From positions 24,599,371 to 24,663,370 of the forward strand of contig OZ020487.1 of assembly GCA_963971405.1 (NCBI GenBank): 64,000 bases of DNA, written 5' to 3'. Of this stretch, positions 1 through 13,400 are shown one piece after another. The notes below the pieces were generated by a model, which worked only from the letters and a program-made list of their open reading frames with translations, was not told the DNA's origin and did no database searches. Source of the stretch: Psococerastis gibbosa (lineage: Eukaryota; Arthropoda; Insecta; Psocodea; Psocidae). The position numbers and the translations under genes are program-made. Each line of letters begins with the position of its first letter. Positions within the stretch are counted from its first letter, which is position 1.

Positions 1-855
1 AGCGTCAAGTCTTCTATGGTATAATAAATAAATAAAACTGGCAATTCCGGCGTCGCCATTAAGAATCTTGGGAAGATAGTTATACTATTGGACGCTCTTG
101 AGTTCTATATAGGAAGGTGTAAGGTATGGTATGGTATGTATACTATATACTGTGGAAGGTGTAGGAAGTGCGCGTATCTTAAGCATTCGCCTTCCATAAT
201 TGGCTGGGCCAGTGAAAAATGAGGGAGAAGGGGGAGAGACGGGAAATAATGGTAAGCTCTACGAGATACCAAAAATAAACGATAGTAGCTGAAGAACCCC
301 GGCTGGGCCCGTGTAACGAATGCTACTATGCCAGACAACGGGGACAGGAAAATAACCCTACACAAGGTGCCCCAAAGCGAGATGAGGAATTGAATGATCG
401 TGGTTACGAAGGCTGGACTACAGGAGTCAGATCTGCTGAAATAGGGTTCAAGACCGCGGGGAGTCGCGCGATATAATAGAACAGGCTGTAATGCCAAGGA
501 GTAAGTATAACATAACTGGCCAAACAGTAACAGTGTCACATACTATGCATCGAAATGTAGAAAAAAAATGTCTTCTAAGGAATGTGGCATCATTCATGGC
601 TCAACGTTCAATATGTCATGTGAAATTTGATTGTGTACAGATAATGGGGTTGCCGATATTCTCTTAAAACTAGGCCGTTAATGTATGTCGGAGTGTGTTG
701 ATGTATGTTGCGGGCAGAATATTTATTTAATTTGCAGTTATCCTATTGTATATAAAGTTCATATGCTACTGTCACTTAATAATAATATTCAATAACTTAA
801 ATTAAAATGACACAGTTTCATTAGGCGATTAATTTTGTTAATTTATTGTTAACAG
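1..855. other. Upstream intron or unassigned sequence
   Basis: I see no supportable exon here. A 144-codon open frame on the minus strand (105-539) has no recognisable domain and an odd composition, and I treat it as chance or repeat-derived. The stretch ends in a usable splice acceptor (AACAG at 851-855), so it is most likely the end of an intron of the ash1 gene. Confidence 0.5.
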
Positions 856-1494
856 GGTGGTTTAAAGTTGAAAATTTCGGCTCTAAAAGTATCTACTGTG
901 GAAAAGCCTCCATGTGTTGGGCAACCTGGTACAGAGAGTGACAGCTGTTCGTCTCATAGTCAAGACAAAGTAAGTCTTTCTCCTAAAAAGCTTCAAAGCA
1001 ACGAAAAATTACAAAAGTCTGCGAAAGTAACCAGTAGAGTAACCTTTTCTGCAGACAGCGACACCAAAAGTATTGAACCTCTGATATTGAAAACTTCTGC
1101 GCCTGAAGTTAAAAACAATGAGTGTGCTAAAGTGGTGAAACCATCTATAACTGTCTCTAAGAACCTGAGAGGTAGAGATAAGAAACCTCCGGATAAAAGA
1201 ACTGTTTCAACGAGAAGTGAGGTTTTAAAAGGCATAAAATCTGAAACCTTCCCCGATGTGGGGACCAAACCAGCGAAAGTTGTTGAGTTGGCCAGTAGTG
1301 TGAAGCCTGTTGCTAAACGAGAAATAGTAGCCCCAGTCAAAAAAGAACCGGAAACACCCGGAAAGACCCCGACTGCTGCTGTCCAAAGCAAGAAGAAAAT
1401 ATCCGAGGCGAGTAAGCTGAGAAGTGTCAGACGGAAGCCTATTGCCCAGTCTTCTGCTCCTGGGGCAACTTCGGGACAGGGAGTGAGCAAGTCG
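856..1494 (+). CDS. ash1: ash1 exon: basic, low-complexity N-terminal region
   Basis: This exon encodes residues 1-213 of the part seen here. It is rich in Lys, Ser, Pro and Val, with runs such as [12 protein letters not shown] and SVRRKP, and has no folded domain. That is typical of the poorly conserved N-terminal half of ASH1L proteins. The exon opens after AACAG at 855, just downstream of an in-frame stop (TAA at 850-852), and ends at a strong donor GTAAGT (1495). Its length is 639 nt, phase 0 at both ends. No start codon is evident, so it is internal. Assignment to this gene rests on strand, phase, composition and matching splice sites, not on a diagnostic motif. Confidence 0.8.
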
Positions 1495-4400
1495 GTAAGT
1501 GTTTTTTTTGTTTTTTTCTTCAAATTTTGTATAAAGATTGTCCGATTCAACACAGTGGGTCAGTGCCATTGTTTATTGGCCCTCATTACAATGACTGGCA
1601 CTCATTTTAATATGAAATAAAATGAAACCTGACATTTTCAAAATATCTTATTAAAACCTACTGAACTTGAAGCCAGTATATCTCTGGCGGAGAAGAATCT
1701 TCATCTAAGTCTATATTTTAACCTTTGCTAATTGCTTATTATTCTGGATCTGCATAATGCATAATGATAAATGCTTCATACTTTAATGGGGGGGGGGGGG
1801 TGTATTGACATTTATTTAATCATAAGATTTGTGGGGGGCCCACTTGCTCACCTTCCTCCAATATTTCAGTTGTTTATTTCTATTTTGTATATTTCTATAT
1901 TTGGAAAGAATCCACTATGTAGAGTATTTCATATCGTACATATAGTTTTAATGAAAGTTTCGAATGGTAGCCATCATTCATAAAGTACCGGGAGACCGAG
2001 CATAAGAGCTCGGTTGGTGCAGCTTATTACTAACAACTTAAATAAAGTTGAAACTGTGGGGTGTTGAGCAGCAGAGGTCCCTTCTGATTTGTTATGCTAT
2101 GCAGCTTATCCCTTGCAATGTGCAGACGACTTTGTCAAGACATGTAGAGTAGTGGTACAGCCTCTGACTTTCACCCGAAAGGTTGCTGGCTCGAGTCCTA
2201 CACTTCCTACATTTTCTGACCATGCTTCGGAGGGCACGTAAAGCAGGTGGTCCCGGGCCTTCCTAGTTGAGTGTAAGAGAGGGCTTTATAGCCCTAACTC
2301 CGCTAGGTTGGCTTAGTAATAGAAAAAAAGTCTTTATTTATTTACTTTTACAATAAAATAAAATGAATTAAATGGAATTTTATAAGTCTCAGTACACACA
2401 CAAACGTTCGACGCCGGGAACAAATGGGTTGGGGATGGGTTTGTTGAAAAAAAAAAAACAGTCTATTTCTCAACACACTTGAGAAGATTTCTAGCGTCTA
2501 ACAGGCTTGTCGAGGAAACCCGTGCACCTGCGACAAGGCTAGGTAATCACCAGCGAGTAAAAATTAAAAAAAAAATATCACTTTTCATCACTCTACAATA
2601 ATAATAGTAATAATAATAATTTTTCCATAACGGGTGGGAGCATATTTTACATAGCAAATTATTTAAAAAAATACAATATCACGTCGATCCCAAAGCTTTC
2701 GCTTGTCGGGGGTGGCGTGATAAAATAAATTAATTATGTTTAAATAAACTTTTCTTAAATTTTGGCCTTAGCCTAATTAATTGTTTTCTATTAACCACAT
2801 TTTTATATTTTTTTGTTGCCTTTTCATTGTTTTTTCATTTTTCAATGGTGGAGGGTTTCGTATCGTATCTTTGGTATTCAAACAATATTCTGTCTGTCCC
2901 CGATTTTCTTGTATGTAATAGGTGTCTGTAGTCTCTGCTGTTTCGCGTGTCTCGTTGCTTTCCTATTCATACGTAGTAAGGAAAGCTTTGTGATGGTCGA
3001 AATGTTCGATTTCGGGATTTCACTGAATTTACAATTAACAAAACTGAACCGGTTTCTTTCCCAAAGAAGATTTGGTTTTGAGCAAAAAAATTATTGGAAG
3101 TACTAACACGATAATTCATGACCAAATACATAGCGTAGCATACCCTGCCGGCTGCCACTATACCTATACACTATGCTGTTTCGTATCATATTATATTAGT
3201 CTGTCCATTATTGACTAGCAATCGTCCTATCGATCAATTCAGTGCTTCGTTTGTAATTTCTTTTTTCTTCTTCGGCCGGTACTCCCCTGCACCGAAAGAA
3301 TATATTTATAAATGTGATACAAAAACCTGTGGGCCCCCAAGTTAATAAACTTGTCGGGGGTTCGCACAGTAAATAATGATAATAATGTAATAATTGTAAT
3401 TCGCCCACAAGGAAAATAAAGACAATTTTCATTCTTTCTCTCACGACATAGGCGCATACACAATATGTAACGAAATTTACGGTACTGTACAATAATAATA
3501 ATGTCTTTATTGAAAAAAAATACAGACACAGATACTCCCACCTAACTGTACATATCAACTAGTTAAGCTTAAAATATTTGTATGTAAAAACTAAAAACTA
3601 CTTACTGCACAAACCGAATATCAGTTTATACCTTAATCTGCATTGGTAGACAGTTTGCTCCCATGATAAAATTTCTCAGCGGCTCACCAGGCGTTCTGGG
3701 CCTTAAAATTTGTCGCTTTTAAGTATTTAATACTGCATATAACGGTATTGACATAATAAAGTCAGTCTTTTTAGGTTAAGAAATACCCAATGTCCATGCC
3801 TTGTCTAAGTTGATGGACCTAAAGCGTTAATTAAGAAACTAGACTTTGGTTATGGTTATGTATGGTTACATACATCACTCACTTCATGTTATGATGAGAG
3901 TGTTAGCATGCATCTACAGTTAGTATATTATATTACCGTAATTAAATTGGGGTTGTCATGACTGATCCGGTCGACTATTAGATGCAATGAAAATCGACTT
4001 ATTGCGGATTACCCGAGGCAGTCAATCTAAGACTCAATCTAAGGCTTTTAATTTATTGCTGGGTTAAATAATCTAGTTGTTGGGCGTCGATGGGAGTAGT
4101 TGCTCTTGTCAGTCTGTTGATATTCAGTGTCAGAGCAATTAGGGTGCATGAGTCCTGGAGTATGTGTGTGGAATGGTAAAGGTTAGATCGTGAGTGGTCG
4201 GCCTACGCAGGACAAGCCCAGAGTCGGAGTCAGGCTGCTAGTCCCATGTTTTCCAAATGTTGATACTTGTTTCTGAAGTTAGTATTTTTTGCCGTAGGAC
4301 GGTGTACATTGATAGGAAGCGAGGCATGCCTTGGAAGGCGAATGCGTTATTTGTACTGGCCAGTTTTTTAACCGTCGTAATATTGATGAAGCAGTCGATC

Positions 4401-7400
4401 TGAAAGCGTACTTCCAAACGTTTCGTCAACATTTTAGGCATCTTCAGTGGCACTACCTAAAGTTGCTACTGTCCACGATACAATCTTAGAAGTCTACGCA
4501 GTGCCACTGGAGATGTCGAACGCAGATGTTGACGAAACGCTTGGAAGTACGCTCTCAGAGCGACCACGTTCCGGATTATGCTAGTTCATTATTTGACTCC
4601 GGCCGTGAAAGCCTTTCTAATTATCTTCATTTCTAATTATATTTCTAATTAATAATCATAATGTTATTCAGATTGTAGTGATGAAAAAAATATTCACTTA
4701 ATGTTTAAAATTCACAATCTGGAAGTGAAAACATCATGAAAATCCCTTTATAAATAACCCTGCTAAAATTTAGAATGGGCAAATTATTTCTCATAAAATA
4801 TAAATATTAATAATTAAAAATTAACCACTTAAACTCAAAATATCCACTGATAAACAAATAAAAATAAAATGAAATGGCTGTTTACACAATTTACGATTTC
4901 TCGACATTTACGATGGATTTATGGAACCTCAGGGTTCGCTAAATTTCAGAGCCTTGCTAAATAATTAGCCATTGTTTCCATTTACGATCGAGAATGGCAT
5001 TCTCGATTTAACATACATATTTAACACGGTTTAAAGCTGAATACCGGATAGTGAATACCCCTTATTTTTCGGCTAGCCGTTTTGAATTAAAAGAAAAATT
5101 ATAAATCTTACTCTTGTTAAAATTACAGTTAATATTCTAGAGATGAGCTAGATATCGTGTACCAAAAATATCCTGTATACATAAAACGTTTATCTTGACT
5201 GCAAATCGTACTAATTCTGCAGTTGGGAATGCTACTCAATGACAAGACATACCTTTCCAATCCTAAAATGATCTCATATTTAAATTGAATAGAGCTTTAT
5301 TATTATATTTAATTGTTATTATTATTTTTTAAGGACGTAAGCATAATTTTATTTTTATTTAAAAAAAAAAAAGGTTAATCGCATACAAACAATTTAATGA
5401 ATGTATCCGATTTTCCTCGTCAGTCGCCTCAATGAGTAAATTAATACTTGGGCTGAGTTACGACGCGTCTCCGATCGACTCGCACAAGTATACGGACGCT
5501 ACCACCTTGCCCCGCCAACGAACCCGGTCATTTTCGGACATAGTTTACGAATAAATTTCGAGCTGTTGGCAAATTGGTCCATTCCTCAATGTCAAACCAC
5601 ACCGACTACAAGTGCCAATATGCAAACACTCAGATAAGCTTGCCATTGACATTGTAACATGCGTTAGCTCGACTTATCAACGGAAACGAGTCTATTTTAT
5701 TTAATAGATCTATAGCCTATGTTTTGTTAGAAAGCATTTCCTCATATAGTCAGTTTCTTTTAGAATAATGCCGCCGTGTCAAGATTACGCGACCAACTTA
5801 CCGTTTGCCATTTTTGTAATTAATCATAATGCTTTAATAACGGTATTGCATAAGATAATATGTTTGGGGTCAGTTCTGACGCGTATACCGAGTGAAATCG
5901 ATGTTGGGATACGTGAGAAGTGCCCAAGGAATGCAAGTGGGCAGTGATAGGTTGCCCAAGTGCAGTGCACTGCAACTCACCAGTGCACCTCACCAGTGCA
6001 CCTTTCACTATTCTCTCACCAACATCCATTGAGTTGGAACAATCCCAGGGCCGGATTAACCTTCACTGGGCCCCTAGGCAATGTAATTGGTGGGCCCCCT
6101 CTATGGACTCTTATGTCTATAGTGTTACTAGTAAAGATGACTAGCATTGCAAATAAGAACTAATAATGCAATCCTAAATACTAAATCAATTATATTTTAA
6201 ATAATGTGTAAAAATCAGTAGTAAACTTTGTTTTAAATATTTGAGATTTACAGTATTATGAAAAGCACATTTTTCAAGGTATTATGAAAAGCTTTGAAAA
6301 ATTACATAACAAATTAACTTTTTTTCAAAATTTGTGGGCCCTCAGGCAGCTCTGGGCCCTTAGGCAGTTGCCTAGTGTGCATAGTTGGTAATCCGGCATT
6401 GAACAATCCGTACATGGTAGAGGAACCTGTGAAAAATATGTGAGACAAAGACTGGATGTGATTTGTTATTTCTTGTACTGCAGACATTATACTGATATTT
6501 ACATAGAAATTGTATATTATATATATTGTATGTACCTATTGGCAAAGAAACGGCAAAACAACGTAATTTGTTAATATTTCCTCTAGTTTTGCCACACAAA
6601 TCCAAACAAGCCCCGCTAAGGGCGTAACGTAAAGTTATAAGTCTCTATGGTCTAAATGCGATTGAAAATGAAATCCACGTAGGTTACAGTATAGTAAATG
6701 ATACGGTTCCCAATTATTAAGGCCTCGAATGCAAGATGTTGAATAAATTCTCAGTGTCATGTTCGATGCATTTTACGACACATCTCCGCCACTCGTGTAG
6801 TTTCCAGTACGTTGAACAGTAGGATCATAAAAGTCGCGAAATCCCAAGCATTTTATTGCCTTCGCTAGTTGCTGTTAACTTGTTCCTACTTCCAATATCT
6901 TTATGGCTGAGTGTTTGTACTTCGTCATCTTTAGTTATTGCCGTCTCTAATTGTATTAATGTTTTTCTGGTGTGTAGACTTGTCAATTTATGGAACTCAG
7001 TGTACTTAGGAGACATAAGTGTCTTCTATTGCGTCTTTCCTATTTATACATTAATATAAGGAAACCTTTGTCATGGTCGACATTTTTGATTTCGATATTT
7101 CAACGGGTTTACACGTTTTGATTTTTTTTTTATAATATGCTAGGCGCTCTGCCCGTTTTGGGCTTCCGCGCTCATGTTGTTATCGCGCCAAACCCAACCC
7201 TTCTCAGAGTGTTCCGAAGAGGGGGGTTGACATTAGAAATTTTATGACGAGAGAGGTTACCTTCTCGTCATTTCCCAGCAGGTGTTGCAGAGTGAGGGGG
7301 AGCGGCAGAAGGGCTCTGGGGCCAGCGTAACTCGTTTTGAGGATACCAAAAAAGTGGTTTTTACGAAATGTCTGTCTGTCTGTTCGTCGATTTGTAGGCA

Positions 7401-10400
7401 AAGTACTCGATGGATATTAATGAAATTTGTCATTTAGGCTCCCAACAATCGCACTTTGGGACACAATTTTCAATTTTAAAGTCCAAAAAACTGCTAAAAT
7501 TTTTGCGCTTGTACGATTTCTTTTAAATTCACATACAGTATCGTGTAGTCGTTATTAATGTGAACAGAACCTCATAGATCAATAGATCGCTTGCCCCTTG
7601 ATTGTTCAGTTCTGGGGGCCTAAAATTAAGAATTCTCAATTTTCATGAAAAATGACTTACAATATATATTTTTTTTTCGGACCTTCCTCTCGAAGCTTTC
7701 TAACCTCATGTATGATTTTGGTGTTAAATAGAGTAACAAACCTGAGCCGGTTGCTTTCCGAACCAAAGTTTTCGTTATGAATACATTTTTAGAAATTAAC
7801 GTCATTTATTGATGAATTCTTCAAACAATACAGGTTGACATAAAAACAAATTATTTCGGGGGGGGGGGGGGGTGTCCGGACCCTTTGGACCACCCCCCTG
7901 GGCACGGCCATGACGTAGCTGTTTTTCGAGTGTGGTATAAGGAAGCTTCTTGGGGTTGGTTATAGTTTCAATAAATGGCATTTTATGACCCAACAATTGA
8001 TTTATTATTATTATTGTTATTATTATTATTATTATTACTATGCAAACGACTACGCCCAGGGAGTGCGGCTTTGGCACGATTAAAATATGGAGTACCTCTT
8101 AAAACAATTAAATTAGCGTACCACGCCCTGGTTGAATCCATAGTAAGCTACGGTATAACAGTATACTTCAATAGAAACACATACACCTACAAGCTAGAAA
8201 TGATACAAAAGCGTATAATAAAAAACATGTTATCAAATAAAATCAACAAGAAATACAAACAATACGAAGAAAAATTCAAGCATGCTAACATTCTGCCAAT
8301 AACGAAACTATTCAAGTATAAATTAATAAGAGATAAATATTTTAAAAAAGAATACCAAATAGATGATAAAGGGAAGTACAATACAAGAAACTCAAAAAAG
8401 CTTATGTTTGAGATAACATATAACAAATACGGAGAGAGATTAAACAAAGTACTTATACCAAAGATATTTAATGAACTTCCTCCACAAATGAAAAAATTTA
8501 AACAGATGGGTGAGTTATAAGCGGGTATAAAAAGATGGCTGGTCAATGGGAGTTAATAATAATAATAAAAACTGACATTAAAATAACAAGTTAAATAAAA
8601 ATAAAATAAAAATAAAATAAACATTATAAATAAATAACAAAAATAAATGATTAAGCCTTGTTTAGCAGCACTGTATGAGTCTTTTGTCCCAAATAAGCGC
8701 TAGCTTGGGGATGCGGGATGGTATTATTATGTATTGTATTTTTGTAATATATGCTCCTTGTCCAGGGAATACTGAACAAGGAAAAGAAAGAAAGAAGAAG
8801 AAGATTATTATTATGGATGTAGGCCTACTTTTAGTGTGGCCCATTGAACCTTGTCCTGCCCAAACGACCCTTGGTTTTCGGACTTACTTGTATTCCTTCG
8901 TGTGTAAAGTAATCCATGTAACAAAGTTGGTTGATTGTTAGAGAAACTTGTGCATGGTGAAATGTTAATTAAAGTAGTATATTTTATTGAATTGTAACAA
9001 AGGGCAGTTTGGAAAGGTATTTATTCAATTATTGATGTTGCAACCTAGTCCTTGCCATGATATCCATTATCGTGAATCCCATTAAAGTTGCGGCAATGAT
9101 TGCTTTAAGTTCTGTAATGGCATTCGCTGTATAATATACGTGTGTGCTTGCATATCAGTCACAGACAATGATTTACCGAGTTTTGTAGTTTAGATTTATG
9201 ACTCAGGTAATAAGGCAATGGCAGACGAATGTTCGTTGAGACGCATTAGCCGGGCCCATTGTACCGGATCGTTAAAAAACCTGCTAGCGTTAATTACCCA
9301 TGTTTACCTAATGTCTTTAATTGATTATATATTCCTGGGACGTAGCCACGAGCTCTTTGCCTCAGTAGCCTGTCTGCGATTTTTTGTTGTTCCCATTGAG
9401 CAGGGGGTTTGATGGCCATCGCACTTGCTTGTCATGCCTGCGGAGTAGAGTGACTAGACAATTATCGGGCCCTGAGTTCTGGAGGAGGAAATTGACACAT
9501 GCAGTAACTTAAGTTGTACTTGCAATTATTCAGAAAAATAACATTTACCAGCAACCCCGTCGCGTCAACGGCTTGTATAATTGTGATTAGCAGCCATGGT
9601 AATTAATTAACATTGAAGTGCCAAAGCATGGGCCCCTACTTAATTCACTGTGTCAGACTGTCAGCAATGAAATCAAACAAATTCAATTATGCTGCAGACG
9701 ATGATTGTTGTCTGTTGTTTCCAAACGAGGAGAGTCAGGTTATGAAGCGACTTCGGTGGCCAGGTGGTAGCATGCTTGTACTTGTGCGAGTCTCTACACA
9801 CCTTGCGTTCGGAGACGTGTCGTAACTCGACACATGTACCTATAAGGTTACTTAGTGAGGCGATTGAAGAGGTTAATCGGATACATCCATTAAATTGTTT
9901 GTACGCAATTAGCCTTATTAAAAAAACAAGTCAATTGCAAAGCTGTCAGAGGGGCTATTATCAAAAATGCATATCAGAAAATTAAGAGGCAGTATAAAGA
10001 ATGGAGTAAACGTCTTATTCGAAACTAATAAACTTCCTAAGCATTTAAAAATTAGTGGAAAAAAAATTGGTTGTTATTGTAGCTTCGGAAGCCTTGCTAA
10101 TTCGGGGGATTATATATAGTTTTTGAATCAATGATATTCTTAAAATCCAGCCGTATCTTGAGAGCGAGAGTAATCGTATTTATCATTCATCGTTGGCACG
10201 GGTATTTGACAGATGGACTTAGTCTGGTTGTTAAATGTTTCTGGTGTTGATAACATCAAAGAACTAGTCGAGCCCGTCTTGAACCCCTTGTCATCATTGC
10301 AGGGAAGGTGTGGTGAGCTACTTCGGAATTTATGATTAGCAGATTATGATTTGTAGAGAGTAAAGTGATCATTTATCCTCTCAGCCGGGTATAAGTGTGC

Positions 10401-13400
10401 AATATGCATGGTACCAATTTGAGCACAGAGGTTAGTTTGGTGTGATTGGACCCTCCATAAAATTAATGTGTTCTTGGTATTGTAAAGATAAAAGAATCTC
10501 CCTTCTTATGTTGCACCAGATGGCTTTACAGTCGTCTTAAGTTTGTTCTGACTTCTGAATTACCTCTTTTCGTCATATAATCCCGTAAAGGTTAACCATA
10601 ATAATAATAAAAATATAAAGAAGGAATGCGTCTTTAATTTTTTACATTCACGGCAATTTTTCAATTGTTATAGTTATTATGCGTAGTAGCACTTGGCGTT
10701 TTCACAGGGCCACCTCTTAGGAAAACAAGGCTGGCATAGGGAAGCCCGTATATAATAACTATTAATTAAAACCCAGGTAGGTACATGTATTTTCGGCGCC
10801 CACCTACATTGGCCTTCAGTCTTATACGCTAATGGAGTTAGTATATACATACTTTTTAGGCTCCATCTTGCCAATAGTTCGTATATATAAAGATAATCAT
10901 GATCTAAAAATGTGTAAATTGCGGTGTTGCGCTTTGACGTAGATAACTTGTAACTTTTCCCTGTTCGTCTTCAATGGAATGGTACAGTAAATCCTTGAAT
11001 GAATAAAATTAATAATTTTCATTAATAGCTTCTTTTTCTGGGGGTAATGGTCGACAAGGGGTGTACTTGCCTCAATCTCCAATCGCACTAGTACATTGTT
11101 TATGAAATGGATTTAAGTGTTCTCTGAAGTAACCTAAATAGAGGGCAATCTAGGTAGGTAGGGTCACCAAGTATAATAGGCGTACGTTGGAAAGTACCGA
11201 TGTCACTAGGTTTTGGTACTTACGTAGTGCACGCCCTAGTCCTACGTGGGCCTTTACTATGTTTGTACAGTAGGGTTTGACCCGCATAGCTCTATTGTCT
11301 CCCGATCGTTGACTCGCTGATGAAGGTAGTCACTCAATATATGAGGGATAATAAAACCTTGACTGGTTGACTGTACGACCTGCCAACCTGTCCGTGTACG
11401 TTTATGCGTCGTAGTCACATATTGCAACAGCGTATTTTACAGTACTGTATTTTACATACTGTATATTTGTAATTAATTGAGGAACTCGTGGTAAACATAA
11501 CAATTTTTTTGTATAGTTTTACGTTATTATCATAAAAATTCACAAACGGTTTCGGCTGATGACATCGTCAAGTGCAAGGAAACAAGCAAAACACATAAGT
11601 GTGTAAGATAGAATAATGAGCATTCGTATCGTAATCAATGAAGCATTGAAGCGGCAAAAACGTTGTGACTGAGATTAAGCTGGGAGGCATTGCCAAGTCA
11701 AGTGCGCAGTAACTTACTGCGCCTTTTCTGTTGTCAGCATATTATATTAGAAGTTCTTTGGTCAGCCCTGTCTGCTGGATTGTACAGTTCTTCATTTGCC
11801 CGTTGCCGCATTTTCTTATTGCTTTCCAATTTATACGTAGTATAAGGAAAGCTTTGTGACGGTTGAAATTTTCGATTCCGAGATTTCAACGGATTTAAAT
11901 GTTTTAAGGTCCCAGGAACCCAAAAAAGTGGTTTTTACGAAATGTCTGTCTGAAAATTCACGCTCAAATGCATTGCGTGCCCTGCCAGTATTGCTGTGTG
12001 GTAATGTGTTGGTCTGACCTATCTAGAATTTACCTCACCACCAGTGACGAGAGACGTCAGGTGGACAACCCCCCCCCCCCCCCCCCCCCGAGATATCGGA
12101 AATTTAACCATAGGGAAATTATTTACCATGATATTACTCATTTTCTCTATCTACTAATTTTGATAAATTGGAAAGCATGTTCGAGTAACCTCGGACCGGT
12201 TCTTTATGTTGGAACCCGACAAACTCGGTCTCATTTCCTTTGGCTACCTTTGACATTTCCCCTTGTTCCACCGCTATCAGCCTTACTTATCTTATGGTTA
12301 TTTGGTTATTCTATTTTATTATCTTTGGTCAATGTAATTACTGTATATGTTAAACAATCAACAAACGCTAATGACACAAAACCTAGTTTTCAGTATTTAA
12401 CACTTAAAACGGTTACCCCAGCAAAGAAGTTCTGTTCTTAGCAATAGCATTGCGCAATTTTATGATTGTATTGTAAAACCCACCTTTTTTTTTACAAAGC
12501 ATTGCCGCTTCTTCTCGGATTTCACCTTCCGCAGCTTTAGTCACGATGTTGGGAGGCACCCTTACTATGGAGTTAGGCTCACCGCCATGTCGCATATTTT
12601 ACTGTTACAAATAACGAAACCTTTATGATTGATACTATTTTCCTTTGCCTTAATTATTGTGTTAGCTCTGTCATTTTTTGACGATTCCAGTCCAGCACAG
12701 TTCCAACAGATAAACCTGCTAACTTAAGAGTGTACAGCCCGTAGGAAATTGGCAGCCCGAAATTTAATACTTTTTATTTTGTATTTAATTAACTAAGCAT
12801 GTTGTTAAAGATTTGGCTCATCAAAGTTGTAGAAGACTACTTCATGCATCATATAATAAGGTATTTTTTGTTTTCGAATTTATAGTTTTTTTATAAAATC
12901 GATAATACGTGAAAAGTTATTGTTTATAAAATATTTGCATGTTTCTGGAAAAACTACAATTTCGAAAATTAAAAATATCTTATAATACGATGCATGAAGT
13001 AGTCTGCTGCAACTTTGATGAGCCAAATCTTTAATAACATGCTTAGCTAATGAAATAAAAAGTATTAAATTTCGGGCTGCCAATTTCCTACGGGCTGTAC
13101 ACTCTTAAAGCTCTACGTATTGGTCCACAATAATGACTGAAGAAGATGTTGCGGTCTGTGGATGTGTATTGTATTGCATTTGTAACAACTGTTGCAATTT
13201 TTTGGAGCCTTTCAAAACTTTTAGGTGGTTCTTGAAGTTATGTATGATTGAGTTGCTTTATTCGCGAAGTCACGAGTGGTATTGTGGTAATGAGCCGCCA
13301 TCGACACTGGTTGTCCATGCTTGAGTAGCAGCTGAGTTGCGCGTTGTGGTGCCACGCAGCCACTGCGGCATGGACTAGTAAACAGAGCCATGTGTTCGGG

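Noticed and set aside
105-539. 144-codon open frame on the minus strand
   Set aside because: Composition is rich in Leu, Tyr and Phe, with no recognisable domain and no splice or promoter context; most likely chance or repeat-derived.
1495-1620. Read-through of the first exon past GTAAGT
   Set aside because: The frame continues to 1620 but turns into a poly-T-encoded FFVFFFKF stretch. The strong donor at 1495 and the phase match with the exon at 45778 favour splicing.
7975-8043. Poly-leucine N-terminus of the LINE reading frame
   Set aside because: The leucines are encoded by a TTA microsatellite that abuts the truncated LINE; it is not part of the original protein.
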